This document shows positions 14,201 through 28,200 of a stretch of DNA of 64,000 bases, piece after piece. Source of the DNA: Fratercula arctica (Eukaryota > Chordata > Aves > Charadriiformes > Alcidae). The stretch spans positions 109,385,757 to 109,449,756 of the forward strand of contig CANTUZ010000001.1 of the NCBI GenBank assembly GCA_947846985.1, written 5' to 3'. Position numbers and translations under genes: made by a program. The notes under the pieces were generated by a model that ran no database searches, was not told the DNA's origin, and saw nothing but the letters and a program-made list of their open reading frames with translations. How positions within the stretch are numbered: position 1 is the first letter of the stretch; every line of letters begins with the position of its first letter.

Positions 14201-16268
14201 TCTGTATTTGGTGAGACTGGAACTGAGTTTGGTCTCTTAAAGTATCAACAGGTATTGAAGATCATCTGAAGTGGCCACATGAATGTTGTCACTCTGGTAA
14301 GGGTTTGAGACAAGCATTGAGATATTCAGTTTCACGTCTTTGAGGGCTTTGCAAAAGAAGATTGGGATGTTGATGGGGTTCCAGGAGTCAGAAGACAATT
14401 TGGGGAAGGCACTAGTATCTTACCACCTTAACTGACTCTCACTTCCAGGCATTGCTACGGAGTATTGCAGCAGGTGTGACTTTGATTGTTGAAAGGATTA
14501 ATACAAAATTAATCTATTGCTGCAAATGTACAATGCTGAAAAAGACTGAAGATGGGAATATTAGGTTGGTTTGCTGTCTCTTCCCTGCTGGAATCAGAGC
14601 TGAGTCTTAAAGAGTCTTGGTGCTTTACCAGACAGTGTGTTTCTGCTTGTTCTTCAAAGCTTTTTCCCCTGTCAGTGAACATTATCTGAGTTTTGCTTAA
14701 AACTTTAACAAGTCAGCATCTTTCCCATTGCCCCCTTTGAACCAGTCACAGAAATATGTTTATGGATAATAAACAATTCCAGTTTAAAACGAAGCACTCA
14801 TCTTTATCACTTCAGCTTGTCTAAGTAATCTTCACGATGAATTTCATTTGCAGTTCGTTATCAACTGAAATTAGTTGCAATTAAAGGTTGTCAAATCCGT
14901 AATTTAAGCCCTTTAATACTTTTTGCTGTCATGATTTTCCTGTAATATATTATTTTTTCAATGGGTCTCATCCAAAGACCACAAAAGCCAATAGGAGAAT
15001 TCCTACCAACTTCAATGCGCTTTGAATAAAGCCTCATATGCCACGGTATGTGAGGACATTTTATCTAAGTGCATGTAATTAAAAGATTACTAAAGTTTTC
15101 ATTATGTGGAAATCATTTGGATTATGTAAAATGAGTTTGGTCTCATAATGGCAGCCTTAGGTAATTGAGGATGTTTAGAAATAAACCAAACAACAACAAA
15201 AATCCCACTGATATTCGTTTCTGTTGTTACAACTCCATTTCTGCTTGTGGTAGCAACACTGGACTAAAACTTGCTACAGTATCTACGTTTAATTAAAATC
15301 ACAGCAATATAACGTACACACCCCAGGGCACATGGGCCGAGGGAGGTGCTGTGAGGAAGTCAAGACAATAAAATTCCCTTAGGTTCATTGAATTCAATGA
15401 TAACCTCAAATCACAAGATCAGCTTAGAAAACTGTCACTGGAAGAAAATGTTGCTAGTACTTGATAGGGGATCTATGTACTTTTTCCTATGAATTCACAT
15501 TTTCCTGTGGTAATTGTCCCCTCCCCATCTGAGTCTTCTGCCATGTTTCTTCTCAGGTGACCAGAGTTCACCTATGAAGGATGAACTCACTGTCTCAGTC
15601 AAACCTCTCTACCTCAGCAGCTTTATCAGCTCCTGGTGACTCAGCATAACCTTTAGTATTCAGTAACACTACTGGGAAAGAAACGTATGCAATCCATCAC
15701 CTCAGATTAGCGGTTCTGCTGACTATTAAGATTGGAGAAGGGTTGAGAAATCCCTTTGAAATAATTTGCACTATTTTTTTCTTCTTTTTTTTTTTTTTCC
15801 TGCCTCCCTTTAACATTTGTGCAGAGGCTACCTTCATATACATTTATTAATAGAATAAAAGATCCATTCCATCATGCATAAAATGACATCTAGAAAGAGT
15901 GCAACAGAATGCACTCTTCCCATTTTGAACAACGTAACTAATGCTTACTACTGCTCATGCTTTTCTATCTTCATTTTAATTCTTGCAGTAAAATACTGTT
16001 CTGTGCTGTAAAAACAGTTCTGAACATGATGTGATTAACCTTAGGGTCCCCCCATCCCCTCATCTCAAAGCCCCCTCGTACATGGCCTATGCTTTCTATT
16101 CATGTTCAACCATCTGATTTCCATATCATCCCTCTCAGCCTCACAAGCGGCTATTAGCATAACAGAGCTTTAGTGTGACATTGATTGAAGCCAGTGCTTG
16201 CTGAATGCAGTATCAAAGCATAATTTGCCAGAAATCAAATCTAATTTACTGTGTACTATTTAAATTTC

Positions 16269-16299
<31 letters not shown>

Positions 16300-19200
16300 G
16301 AAAAGTAATTTCAATAGTATACTAGGTCTGTGGTCTTAATTGTTCTTTTTTCGTATTTTTGTCAAGTCCCCTGGAATCCAAGCAATATATTTCCTTTTAG
16401 AGCCATTGTCTTTGACTTTCAAATGTCAATTAAGCAAGAGTTTTTCCACTCTGTTTATTCCAATCCAGTGAATGTTACATCTGAAGCAGTAAAGGGTAAT
16501 AGTTTGATAGGAACAACATTCAGTTTGCTGCTTCGTAACAGTTTTTTCAAGAGATTCTTCTAATGACCTTAATACTTAGCTTGAATTAAGCATTAAAGTA
16601 CCACATAACTTTAACAGCTGAAGCATATCAAGCCCGCTGTTATTTCTGTAACAGTACCTTTTCAGAATGTTTTAAAAATTGACCTACTTTGAGAGAAGCA
16701 AGAATGGCTTGAATTAGGTTTTGTCCAGCATTCCTCTGAAGCTGGGCTTTGAGGAAGTCATGATCTCAGTTAACCTTTCTGCAAAATGGGAGTAATAATA
16801 TTTATCTATCTTTATAAACAGCATGTATGAAGATAATAAGCTCTATTTTTAGGAAAATTGAAGAGCCAAGTGCTTGTTCTGTCAAAGAAGCCTTGCTGTC
16901 TCTGAGCAGGGTCGCATTGCATTCTCTGAGGATAATGGCAGTCTTACCGCTTTGGTAGTTACACTTGACCAAGAATTACTCCTGCACTCATTAACTGTTA
17001 CTTTCAGTTTTCAATTCGCATTATTCAACTGGAAATTGATAGACAAAACGGATATGGTGAAAACATTGTTTAAATGCTTTAAACAAGGTCATGTTTATCA
17101 GTGGCTGTCTATAAACAGAGCTATAGCTGAATATGACAACAAACTGCAACAAAATGAGGTTTTCCTTCATTATAGAACCCCCTACTTGAATAAATTAAAA
17201 AAATATATACAAAGTTTTATTTCACCAAAATGGCATTTTTCATGTTCTTTAAAATTACGGTATTACTCTAATTAATGTAGTGACCAATAAAAGTTATCTC
17301 CTTGTGAGATCAAGAGATGATTATTTAAATAAAAGCTCTGATTCATTTATTTATTTTTTTAGCGAATTTCTAGTAATTATGGTTGCAGAGAAAAGCTAGA
17401 AAATATATCCTTGCTTAACTATATCTCATTGTTTACTGGAGTCTTCTGTTCACCTACTATGGAAAATGCTGGATAGGACTTCGTGTGTGTTAGAGACAGA
17501 ACTCGACAGAGTCAATCCACGTCATTTGGATTATCTGGACTGAGCGACAGCCTTAATTCCTGCTTCGTTACCTTGTCTCTTTTTACAGAAGAAAGGATCA
17601 GTTTTCTGCTCTTAGGAAAGTGAGAGATGTTCAAAGTTGGGGGTAGATCAAAAACTAGAAACTATGTAGAAACTAGGACCTTTATCTCTCATTGTTCCTT
17701 GACTACCAAATTACCTTAATTTGGTCCTTGGAAAGTCTGCTACAGCAACAAGTTCAGTGCTATTACATCTGCTCAGAACTTTGAGTTATCGACTTACAGT
17801 ACAGCTTTGTGTGTGTGATAATGTTTCGGATCATAGAATCATAGAATCTTCATGGTTGGAAAGGACCTTTGAGATCATCGAGTCCAACCATACACACACA
17901 CAAAAAAACCTCCTACAATCTCTGTCCCTAGTGCATGCCCTGAAGATGAACCCTTAAACTTACCTGCCTTGCATTTATTTGGCTATGTGGTTTGAAAGGT
18001 AGGCTCATGGAATTGTCATGCCCTTCTTCCTTCTGTTGAGCTGTCTCAGAGCACTGTTTGCATAACATACCCCCAGTGCACCAAATATGCCTACAAAGTG
18101 ATCTTAGGCATCACTCATGCTTAGGTATGATCTATGGAATGGTCTCCTGACACCAGGTTTTTAGTGTCACGATAGAAAGATTATGGTCTTGAGGCCACCA
18201 TAATGCAGCATAGGCATGGGACTCATGCATAGTTCCTGTCAAATGCAGATATAACAGCTGAAGAGGTTAGAGGTTTTCTGCTCTCCCTTCTGCCTGAAGT
18301 TGCTATTGATTCTATATTAATATCCTGGGCAATGAACTTCTATGGTTAAGCAGCAAACATGTAACTAATTTAGTGACCTTTATTAAGTGGATGGTCAGAA
18401 CTGTAGAGATACCATAATGTAAAGTATGCCTATAGGAATGGAGGTTTCTAATTCACAACTTAAAAGTCTTTCTCTCTTTCCCTTCTCATATGATTGAATG
18501 AACAAACATATGCACTCATTACCACATTACTGCTTTCTGACACCTGTAGAGATTGCATACAGTTATTGCAGGTAAAACAAGGCGAGGGAAAAACAAGTAA
18601 CCTCTGCAGTTCAGCACTTTAGGAGTAGTACAGGGTGAGTTCAGATCCTAGAGTATGTGTAGCAACACCTATGCTCTTACAGAAACCTCAAAACATATGG
18701 GTATAAATGGGCAGCAGCAGGGCACCTCGCCCTTTGTCCCTGCCCTTTCAGAAGACTAACGCCTGCTGAGGCCCGAGGAAGAGGTGGACACTTCTCTCTT
18801 CAGAGAAGCCAAAACCTATGCTTGGGAGTATGAGGCAGAAGGAAGACTCCTCATGTTGTCCCCACCCTCTGCCTTCTAAATTGATGGTGATTCATGTTTA
18901 TTGGGTGTTTTGCAGTTCTTATTTTAAGAATGCATTAGACCAGTGCTGTTGAACTGGTGCTCTTTAGACTCCTGCTGATCTGTAAAGCCTTGGGAAGTAC
19001 CTCATGAGATAACTGCAAAGCATACTTTAAAAAAATCAGATCTGCATACATTTCTATGCAGTGAGCAGATTTGTGTCGTTACTGTCAGCGGGTGTAATCG
19101 GAAGCTGGGTCTTGATTGCTCTTCGTGACTAATTAAATAGTTTGTAATTATAATGGTGAAAATATGGTTTTCTAAAACACTTAAATTCTGTTTACCTAAA

Positions 19201-22200
19201 AGCTTAGTGTTCCTAAACCATCCCTCTCCACAACGACCAAACCGATAGTGGAATAGAATAAAATTAATGTGGGGTTTTCTATTATTATTTTGTCCCCTTC
19301 TTCAGCCTGCCCCAAAAGTTAGCTAGTCTTTTGATGAGAATATTTGGAGACACTGCTTACATTTTTAAGATATGCCAAACAGTATAAATCCACTTCCAGT
19401 GAATTTCAATGTTGAACTAAGACTGGAAGGTTTGCATGTCATGCACAGAAAAGTCATTTGCCTTATCACATCATTCTCAACATAGTTGCTGATGTGAAGT
19501 TTTTTCTCTCAAATCCTCCAACACTGCTTCTTCCCTACTTCCCTTCTGCACATTAACACCTTTTCTTTCCCTTCTTATTCCCACCAAACATTGACTCTCT
19601 ATTCTTCATCCCCAGACAAGTAAAACTATACTTCTCTTTTAGAAATTGTTCTCTTCTGACTGTGCTTCCTGCTCCCCTATGTCTGAACCCTGTTAATGCC
19701 ATGTACTTGAAAACATAGTCAGTCCTGGTTCTTTTTTCTTGTTTTAACTCCACTTTCTCCTTTTCTCTTTTCCTCGTCTCTTCCTGACCTCCTGGAATAC
19801 CTATTCCTTCTTACTCATTGCTCACTGCTGCCCACTAACTCATCAACTATTGCTTCTTTCTTGTCCGGATCTCCCAAGTTCGTGTTGTAGCAACGAACAG
19901 TTGCTTTAAAGCAATAGTCTTAAAGCAAGTCCTCCTTCCCACTCCATTCTTGACCACACTACCCCTAAGAGAAGCGAGGGAACTCTTGAACTTCTATCCT
20001 TCTGCTGTCATCCAGACCTTCCTCTCCTTTCTCCATCATTTGTAAAAGTCTAGAGGGGCGGATTGAAAAAGGCAGCCTGTATATCCTAACTCATACCTTG
20101 CAATACACAGTAGCTCCAGCACAACAAGCTCTGTGAAGCGTAGAGGGTATGAAAGTGCTGGTATTTGCCCAGATGAAAGGTAGAATACATCCACAGCTGA
20201 TATCATAAACACCTGACTGCTGCTCCTTAGCATTTATTGTCATCAGAATTTACTCTAGCATGTATGGTTGTAATGTTTCTTTCCTTTCTTTTTTCTTTTT
20301 TTTACAACTGAGGATATCACATACTGATATTGCTGCTCTTTTTGTTGCTGTTGTTGCTTTTGTTTATATATTAGTTCTGTCTACACTAATTAATGTTTCT
20401 GGTGTTATGTCCTCTGGCATAAAAAAAAAAAATCTCCATAATGTTGTCTCTTTCCTTTAATATTCCTCATCCCCCCCCTTGCAAAATACCCTAAATTTAC
20501 ACCATGGTTTTTCTTACATTGTAGCTCCCCCACAGTTTGTGGTGAGACCACGAGACCAGATTGTAGCCCAGGGTCGAACAGTGACTTTTCCTTGTGAAAC
20601 TAAAGGAAATCCCCAGCCAGCTGTTTTCTGGCAAAAAGAAGGAAGCCAGGTAAGCTATAAGCACTCTATAAGTCTTTCAAGCCTTTCTAAATAGTTATAT
20701 TGTTAGATTTTTAGGAATATTATTTATATTACCTTTCATATATTCTTTTGATCTTTCACAGGAATTTGTCTTTTAAACTATCACTGTTCTCTACTGACAA
20801 TTTTGTTGCTGTTTTTTTAAAATATTAATATTGTGAAGAATTCAAAGGCCATTTAAGTTGGTGAAACTTGTGCTCGGTGCTGTATAAACATACAGAACGC
20901 AACAGTATGTATCTTAAAGACTTTTCATTCTGAAGCCCCCAACAAACAGATGGGTGAGACATACATAGTAGATAAAAAAGGTATGACTCAATTTTTAACT
21001 AATCAGTGCAGTAATTACAGTTCACAACCTGTCTCGACACTATCAAGCAGATATATATCTAGCAAACTGATTTGCATAGGCGTATTCTCATAGTGCATAT
21101 AGATACAGGTTTTGAACACGGAGATGCTTTCTTCAGTACATTGTCTCAGGAAATTTCCAAATCTAGTTTTGGAAATATTTCCCTGATTCTTACTGTCATT
21201 TTTTGAAAGCAAAATTTCTGATGTAGCAGTCAACATTGCCATCAGCCAATACTAACTTCTATAGCTTAATATTTGAATGTCATGCCATAACATTTTTTTT
21301 ACTGCTGTTGCTGTATTGGCACTATGTTACAGCAGAAGTCAGGCCTTCTCACTTTCAACATGCAGTTCATGTGAGTATGTTAAATTTGAACACTGCAAAC
21401 TGTGTCGAATTCTCTCTTGCACCTGAGAAGAGATTAAAAGGGGTAAATGGATGCCCAAGGACAGTGCCTCCTGCAGCTCCCTGGTGAAGCCTATCATGGC
21501 TACGCCTGTCTGTGTACCTATCTATACTGCCTACCCTTCTCCATTGGCTAAATTAGGCTTTTCAGAGTCTTGTGCCTTTTTTTTGCCATACAGCGATATG
21601 TGAGTTAACTCAGATATTCACACTGTGCTGTGCAGTACAGGTGTGCCTTTTCTCTAATCTGGAGGCATTGTGTGTACCAGCTCAGTTTAATAAGAACTGA
21701 ACCACAGATCTCCCGCTCTGCCCCACCTGCTTCTGCTTCACCTTCTCACGAGGGCAGACAACTGGTCCAGAGTAACAGGACCAAGGCTCACAGCTTTTTG
21801 TGCTACGTTGCATTTGTGGCTTACAAAGATACAACACTATTACTTTATGAGTGTAAGCTTGTATGAGAGTAAGCTTAGTCTTCAGTACGTTTCTTTCAGT
21901 GTATTATTCGGAGAACTTTAGATCTAGCCTCCATGGATCACATCCTGGAAAAGCACAGTACTGTGAGTCTCACTAAGGCGAAAATTGTTCCAAAGGGAAA
22001 GTAGAATAGCATATTGAAATTAAAGCAGGAAGTACTGATGTGCTAGCAAACATTTCAAAACCCTTCCTTGTAGAGCATTTTAATAACAGGTTAATGTTTA
22101 TGTGAAGTGAGCTTATAGTGTCACACTTGAATCTAATAAAGTGGACATCCATCATGCTGTAATAAAGAGAAGAGCTTCTAATTAAAGTAGGGCATCATTT

Positions 22201-25200
22201 GCAGGATTAAAGTCATTTAGCGTAATTGAAAAGTGTTAATACTCTATTTTATCCTCTTCCATTGGTATCACTTCAAGGGTAAAAACATTTTAAGGTGAAA
22301 ATGCATCTTGCGTCTTTAATTGAATGTTATTACCTACTGATTGTACCATGTTGAAGCTGTTTAATTACAAACCTGGAAAATTAATTACCATATTGAGAAC
22401 CAGATCCCTGAGGGTTAGAATGGTCTTTTTTGGCAAATAAATGCAACGTAAAAATTGATACCTACATGGTTTATAATGAAACCTTGAAACATAGCTCAGT
22501 GTGATTCACTACACCCTCACGTTAATCTTAATTCAGCATCAGTGAAGTAACACAAGGTACTGTCTCAATACACAACTTGCCAGATTTTGCAATGAGACAC
22601 CATAGAACAGGTGAGTTTCCGTATACTGTATATCATTGTACAAATCTGAAGGACAGTATTTTGTTCAAATTAGGTGTGGTGCACTGCACATACATGACTT
22701 TTGACCTTTGCATGCTCAGCTGTGAGTTGTTTCTTGACTTTACAATGTGTGCTTCTGCTATTACTGGAGGAACTGTAAGCAGCCCCACTGTTAGCGTTCA
22801 GAATAACATTATGTAGTCATGTTAGCCCACTCCAGTAATTGTAGAGCGTTTTTCATTGTGAATCCATTTCTCGATCCTGTTTCTGAGCACAACCAGCTGG
22901 AAGGGAGGGGAGCTGTTCCCTTCTGAGTCATTTTTTGTGCCAACAGCTGCTCCTTTGTTCTCGGTAGCCTTTTCCCCAGAGCCTAACAGCCGCCCGCCAA
23001 TGAAATGCACCAGATCAGGGCATGTGTAACCTTTAGACTCTCAAAATTAAATTCTTCCTTGAGATAAATTCAGTGGTATTACATCAGGGATGACTCTGTT
23101 CCCCCTGTTTGCAACCTAGTACGCCACCATTTTGCCCAGATGAGCAACCCAACAGCTAATTAAAACCAGTGAAATTGTAAAAACATTTTAAAAGGGGTTG
23201 TACTGTAACTTAGGACAAGTTATAATTCACAGTTATCTGGTCTTTGAAGGAAGGAGTCATGAGACTGATGAGCTCCTCCTGAAGTGTGGAATATTCACTG
23301 GGATGTGGTACCTCTCAAGAACAGATAAGCACATGCTGAAGATAAAAAGAAGGATAGCCTCCCCTTTCTAGTGCAGCAATGAAGAGCGGATCTTTTTCCT
23401 CTTAAGAATTAGGAGCTTGATCCTTATGCTGTCTTTTACATTGTGTTTCTTCTTACACTTTGCATAATGAGTGATAAACGGTGTCAAGCTCAGCCATATC
23501 AAAATTCTCTCCTTTCTCATAAAATTTAGTGGAGTTTTCATAATACCCTTATTCAGTAGGTGTCTGTGCCAGGCAGAGGTTATTCTGAAAGTTTCAATGC
23601 AATTCAGAAAACAAGGGAATTTTTCAAGACCCACTTAGCCCTGTAGCCTGAAATTGTTTCAGAATTTTCACACTTTTTTTCTTATTGGATCTGACATGTT
23701 TACTGGCTGCATATTGATTTTTGAGGAAAAATTTGCTGTGAAAAATATCTTGACCATTGACATTGAAAGGGAATAAGGGGAAAGACACACCCTAGGGTGA
23801 CAAGTAGCCTAGTGGGTTAATACAATTGTAATGATGCTTGGGTGTCGGATCTTACTTAAAGCATCTCTCTCTCCTTTTATTGCCAAAACCAGAGAGATAA
23901 AGGTGTGAGTTCCACTTCAAAGCAGAATTTTTTAAAGTCCAAGTTTGTTGCTTGTCAGTTCCAAATAATTTTTTGTGAACCATTAAGGTCTACTGCAGAA
24001 GAAGCAGACCTACAGAAAATTCACATAATACCCTATTCTATACTTTTAGATTTTCTTTTTAGCCCATATAGACAAGCTTAAAAGTTAGTAGAGAGTCATC
24101 CTTAGAAAACACAGCCGAGCTATGCAGAGCTGCAGTAATGACTGAAAGCTTATCACAGCATGGTAACAGTGTGTTGGGGTATTCCTGATACAAACAATTG
24201 TGTTTTTCAGGGGGGCTTGTTGAGTTGACATAAAAGCCGGACTGGAATTACTGTTGTTTAATTATTGTTTAATCTGTTCCCCTTTCTGTCTCATCGGGCA
24301 ATGCTGCTGACCTTTCTGTTCACATTGCCTCCCTTTTCCTGTTCTTTTTTATTCACATGGAGAGCTGTGCCAGACGGTATAACTTCTTCCTTGAAAGCAC
24401 AGCCTTCACCACTAAAAGCTTTTCTGTCCTTTTCTGTATTATTGATTCATTCAGTCCTTCATCATATGCAATGACTGCTACATCCATTCCAGTTATTCTT
24501 ATTGACATCTCTCTTTTCTCCAATCCAGCCCAAAGGCAAAAGCTAATCCCCCTGTTTTGTGCTAACTGTTGTCTTATCCTACATGAAATAATTTTTTCTC
24601 TCTGATGATTTCCACATCAGATTTATGCTCTTTCTCTTCACCCTCAAGGCTCCATGCTGCTTTTATCCTTTGGTATATCTCAGTTTTAATTTCCTTTTAC
24701 TTCTCCTTTAAGATCTCACGTTCTGCCAGCTTCTCCTACTTTATGACCTGTTTGTATCTTCCTCCCAGCTTTCCTTCTGTGCCGTGCTCTTACTTTCTCC
24801 TTTGCCCAGAACATATTCACAGCCAAACAATAGTGCTGTGCCTCAAGTCCCCAGGATTCAATTCTTTCTGCTAGTTTTCTAATGTTTACTGTAGTATTGT
24901 GTCCTCCTGGTTTGACAGCCAACTAAGTATATTATTTCAATTACATTTAGAATGAAGATGAATGTGTCACAAATACAAATCACTCAAGTGCGATTTTTGG
25001 AAAATTTCTCCTTGCCTGGACCCCCAGCCAGAATACACCACTGTGTGCTGTCAAAAGGCTGTTTCTAATTTAAACTGCAAGTTGCCCAAGGCAGGGAAAG
25101 CTAGCTCTATGTGTTCATAAGGTCATAACCACACTTACTTTTTCTTCTAGCTTATATATAGTACTTTTAGGGAAAAACCATTGCCTCTCTAGCTGAGGGA

Positions 25201-28200
25201 AAAGCGTTGCTTTTGTGTTTTGAATTGATGTGAGATGAATTGTCTTTGCAGAATCTACTCTTCCCAAACCAGCCTCTCCAACCCAACAGCAGGTATTCAG
25301 TGTCACCAACCGGAGACCTCACTATTACCAACATTCAGCGGTCTGATGCAGGCTACTACATTTGTCAAGCACTGACGGTTGCTGGAAGCATTTTAGCAAA
25401 AGCTCAGCTGGAGGTTACTGATGGTGAGCTATGGAAGTTCCTACTGTTTTTTCCTGTCAAAAGTATTTTAAAAGTGATGTAAATAAAGGCATATGAGAGC
25501 ACATAACTCATACAAGTAAACAGACAAAGAACAATGAAAGGGTTCTCTGTGCAATTCTCTATGGTATCAAAAAGGCATCAAAGTCTAGTTTGCCTTTTGC
25601 TTGCTTTCTGGAGGTTCCTCAGTAATACAAAAAAAGTACAAACCAGCTTAGAAGAGGGTTGGTGAGAAAGCAAGCATCTCGGTTTGCTGGAGCTAAGGTA
25701 GGCCGGCAAAAAATATTGTGAAGAATTAATAGGTTTGTGATTAAAGCAGTGAACTGGGTGCAGAAAAATCACGCTCAGTTCCCACCTCGTTCCCAGTCTT
25801 CAGTATTATCAGCTAGTTTGGGGATGTGTTCTTAGCTCAATTAAATCAATACAGTTGCCTTGAACTTACTGAAGTACTGTTGGTTTAGAACAGCTACAAC
25901 AGGTAGACCTTTATTCCCTGTGTCAATAAGGCGCCAAGATATTTCCTTACCTCAAAATTGTGTTCTAAGAGTTTCTCAGTACGGATAGACGCTAAAAGAG
26001 ACGTGTAAATACGTAGGTAGGTTTTTCAGGAAAGGAAAAGTACTACATGATCTCTCTTGATGCTTTTCATTTCAAAATTTTGGGTTTGAAAGTTATCCTG
26101 CCTTAAAGTTTACTTCAGTCCATCTAAAACCATGAATCCCATTGATATCCCTCTTCATTCCATTGTGGATAGAAGGCAGTTTGCATCCTTTAATGTTAGT
26201 GAAGAAAACAACAGAATTCCTCTTATACCAGGAGATCGTTGCATTCCCCAACGTCATTATTCCTTGTCGTAACTGACTCATTAAATATCTCCTGACAGAC
26301 TTTGATGAATTTTTGCCATTAAAACTGTTGTTATATGCAGAGGTCTACTTTTACTGTTCCCTTAGAGACCTGCCTGCACCATGAAAGTTTGAAAAGATGT
26401 CTAATTCTGAATAATCTGGCTTTTCACAAGAACATATTCATCACAAGTGACAGGTAGAGAGGTTCAGGCTCATGTTATAGAGGTTTGAGCATTAATTTGA
26501 TGCCTTTTCTTTGTTTTCCAAAAGCTGTCGATATTTTTATGACAAGGGGAGGTAATTTCTGCCTTATCCCTGCATCTTTACAAGCACATTGCTTTTCTGT
26601 AAAGTAGTTTCTGAAGACTAAAGGCTAACCTTCGCTCTGCAGTCTCTTTAAGTCCTTCCTCTCATGGTCTCTGACAAAATGATGCATTTTCATTCAATTC
26701 AAATTTAAATGTAGATTAAAAGGTCATTTTAAATTAATGGAAAGGCAGTATTTTTTAATATCTGTCTATAGCGCTGCTGATTCAGTGCCATGACTGTGAT
26801 TGGAATAAATAGAACACACAAACATTGGCTAAGAGGACATTGAGCTGTTAATGGTTGCACCTGCTGATGCTGTACAGATTTACTGCAACAGGGGCCGAGA
26901 GGATCAAATCAGGTTCAAGGATATTAGTGATGAGAAATTCTTCCTTTTGACAGACAAGGCCTGTGGTCCATCTTTATCTATTTCTTGGGGGGGGGCGTGG
27001 GGGGGGACGGGGAGAAATAATAAATCCTAATGACCTCTTTGGAATTTTCGTTAGTTTATTTAATGAGTCAACAGAAAGCTCACAAAAGTGTCCCTGCTAA
27101 AAATGCAAACTCAACTACAATTAATTCTGATTAAAGGCGGTGTGCATTCCACATTGCTAGAGAAAGCATTAGCTGGTGGCTCTGCTGCTCAAGGAATGCA
27201 AGGCCTGCGTTCTTCAAACACTTTCCAGACCCTGCTGTCAGCGTGATCATTATGAAATAATACAAGGTTGCTTTATAGAAATACCATTGCGTCCTTGAGT
27301 CAAAGGGCAGGTGAGGTCAGGAGAAAAGTGCCAGAACAATATTGTGGAACTGAGATTATGTAAATAAATGTAGCATTAGATCGCAGATATTTTTTTAATT
27401 GCTTTCAGTTAGGAAGTTAACCATAAATGTCTAAACAATCTGTTTTAGTTGATTCTGAGCAGAAGTTATGGAAGCTAATGATTTTTATCAGTAGGGAAAT
27501 CTAATTTAATGGTTTCAAAAAATATATTAAAAGATAAACACTGTGCATGCTAGCTATATACTTCAGCATTAGTGTTCTAGTTTTTGGCTGGCGATTTCAG
27601 TTTTACTTCATAGCCCAGAATTTTTCTGTTTGGTTAATGATTTAATAATAGTGGCGAGCCATCTTTTTCATTTTGAACACATTTTTGTTTGATCCAGAGT
27701 AATTTAGATCCAATTGAAGTTCCAATACAGAATGAAAACATATGTCATGTGCAGAAAAACAAGTGCTTAATTACACCATATATAGCAGTGTTTCAGTTGT
27801 TACATTTTTGCACTTACAAGTCTTTACTGGAAATATTTTTAACTCAAGTGTTCACATGAGAAGAGATTACTAGCTGTGATGAAATGTGCTGAGTTGAGTG
27901 ATAATTTTGCTGATTATGGACTGGGCTAAGAGTCTTCAGTGTATTTGAAATTCAAATCTTGTATTTTCTTGAAAGGCTATCACATAATCCACTGTCTAAC
28001 GCACATCTGGAAAAGCAAAATAATTTTAAAAATTGAGACAATCTTAGCAATCCTTTCAAACTCAAGACGTGAACATGCAGTTCACAGTCTTACAATCATG
28101 CAAATAAACCAAATGCTTCCATCTAACTATGTCTGTGCTCAAAATAAAAAGAATAGCTTACAATTAGTATTTTATTCCATAAATTTATCCATCATACACA

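Larger units (their letters stand above)
5536..20524 (+). other. ROBO2: ROBO2 15-kb intron between the microexon and Ig4
   Basis: This is the longest intron in the window. It contains the YCAY cluster at its 5' end and decayed palindromic repeats near 5830, 10563 and 14964. It also holds a G-quadruplex motif at 11765 and CR1 pieces at 13678-14035 and 17831-17950. T-rich tracts lie at 10447 and 15774, an A26 run at 16270, and a long pyrimidine-rich stretch at about 19490-20040. Open frames up to about 130 codons occur (for example 8090-8443, 10649-11032 and 16874-17275). They show no recognisable domain or codon pattern and I treat them as chance. Confidence 0.85.

Noticed and set aside
16874..17275. 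133-codon open frame on the plus strand
   Set aside because: The longest chance frame in the window, but the translation has no family signature and lies deep in a ROBO2 intron.
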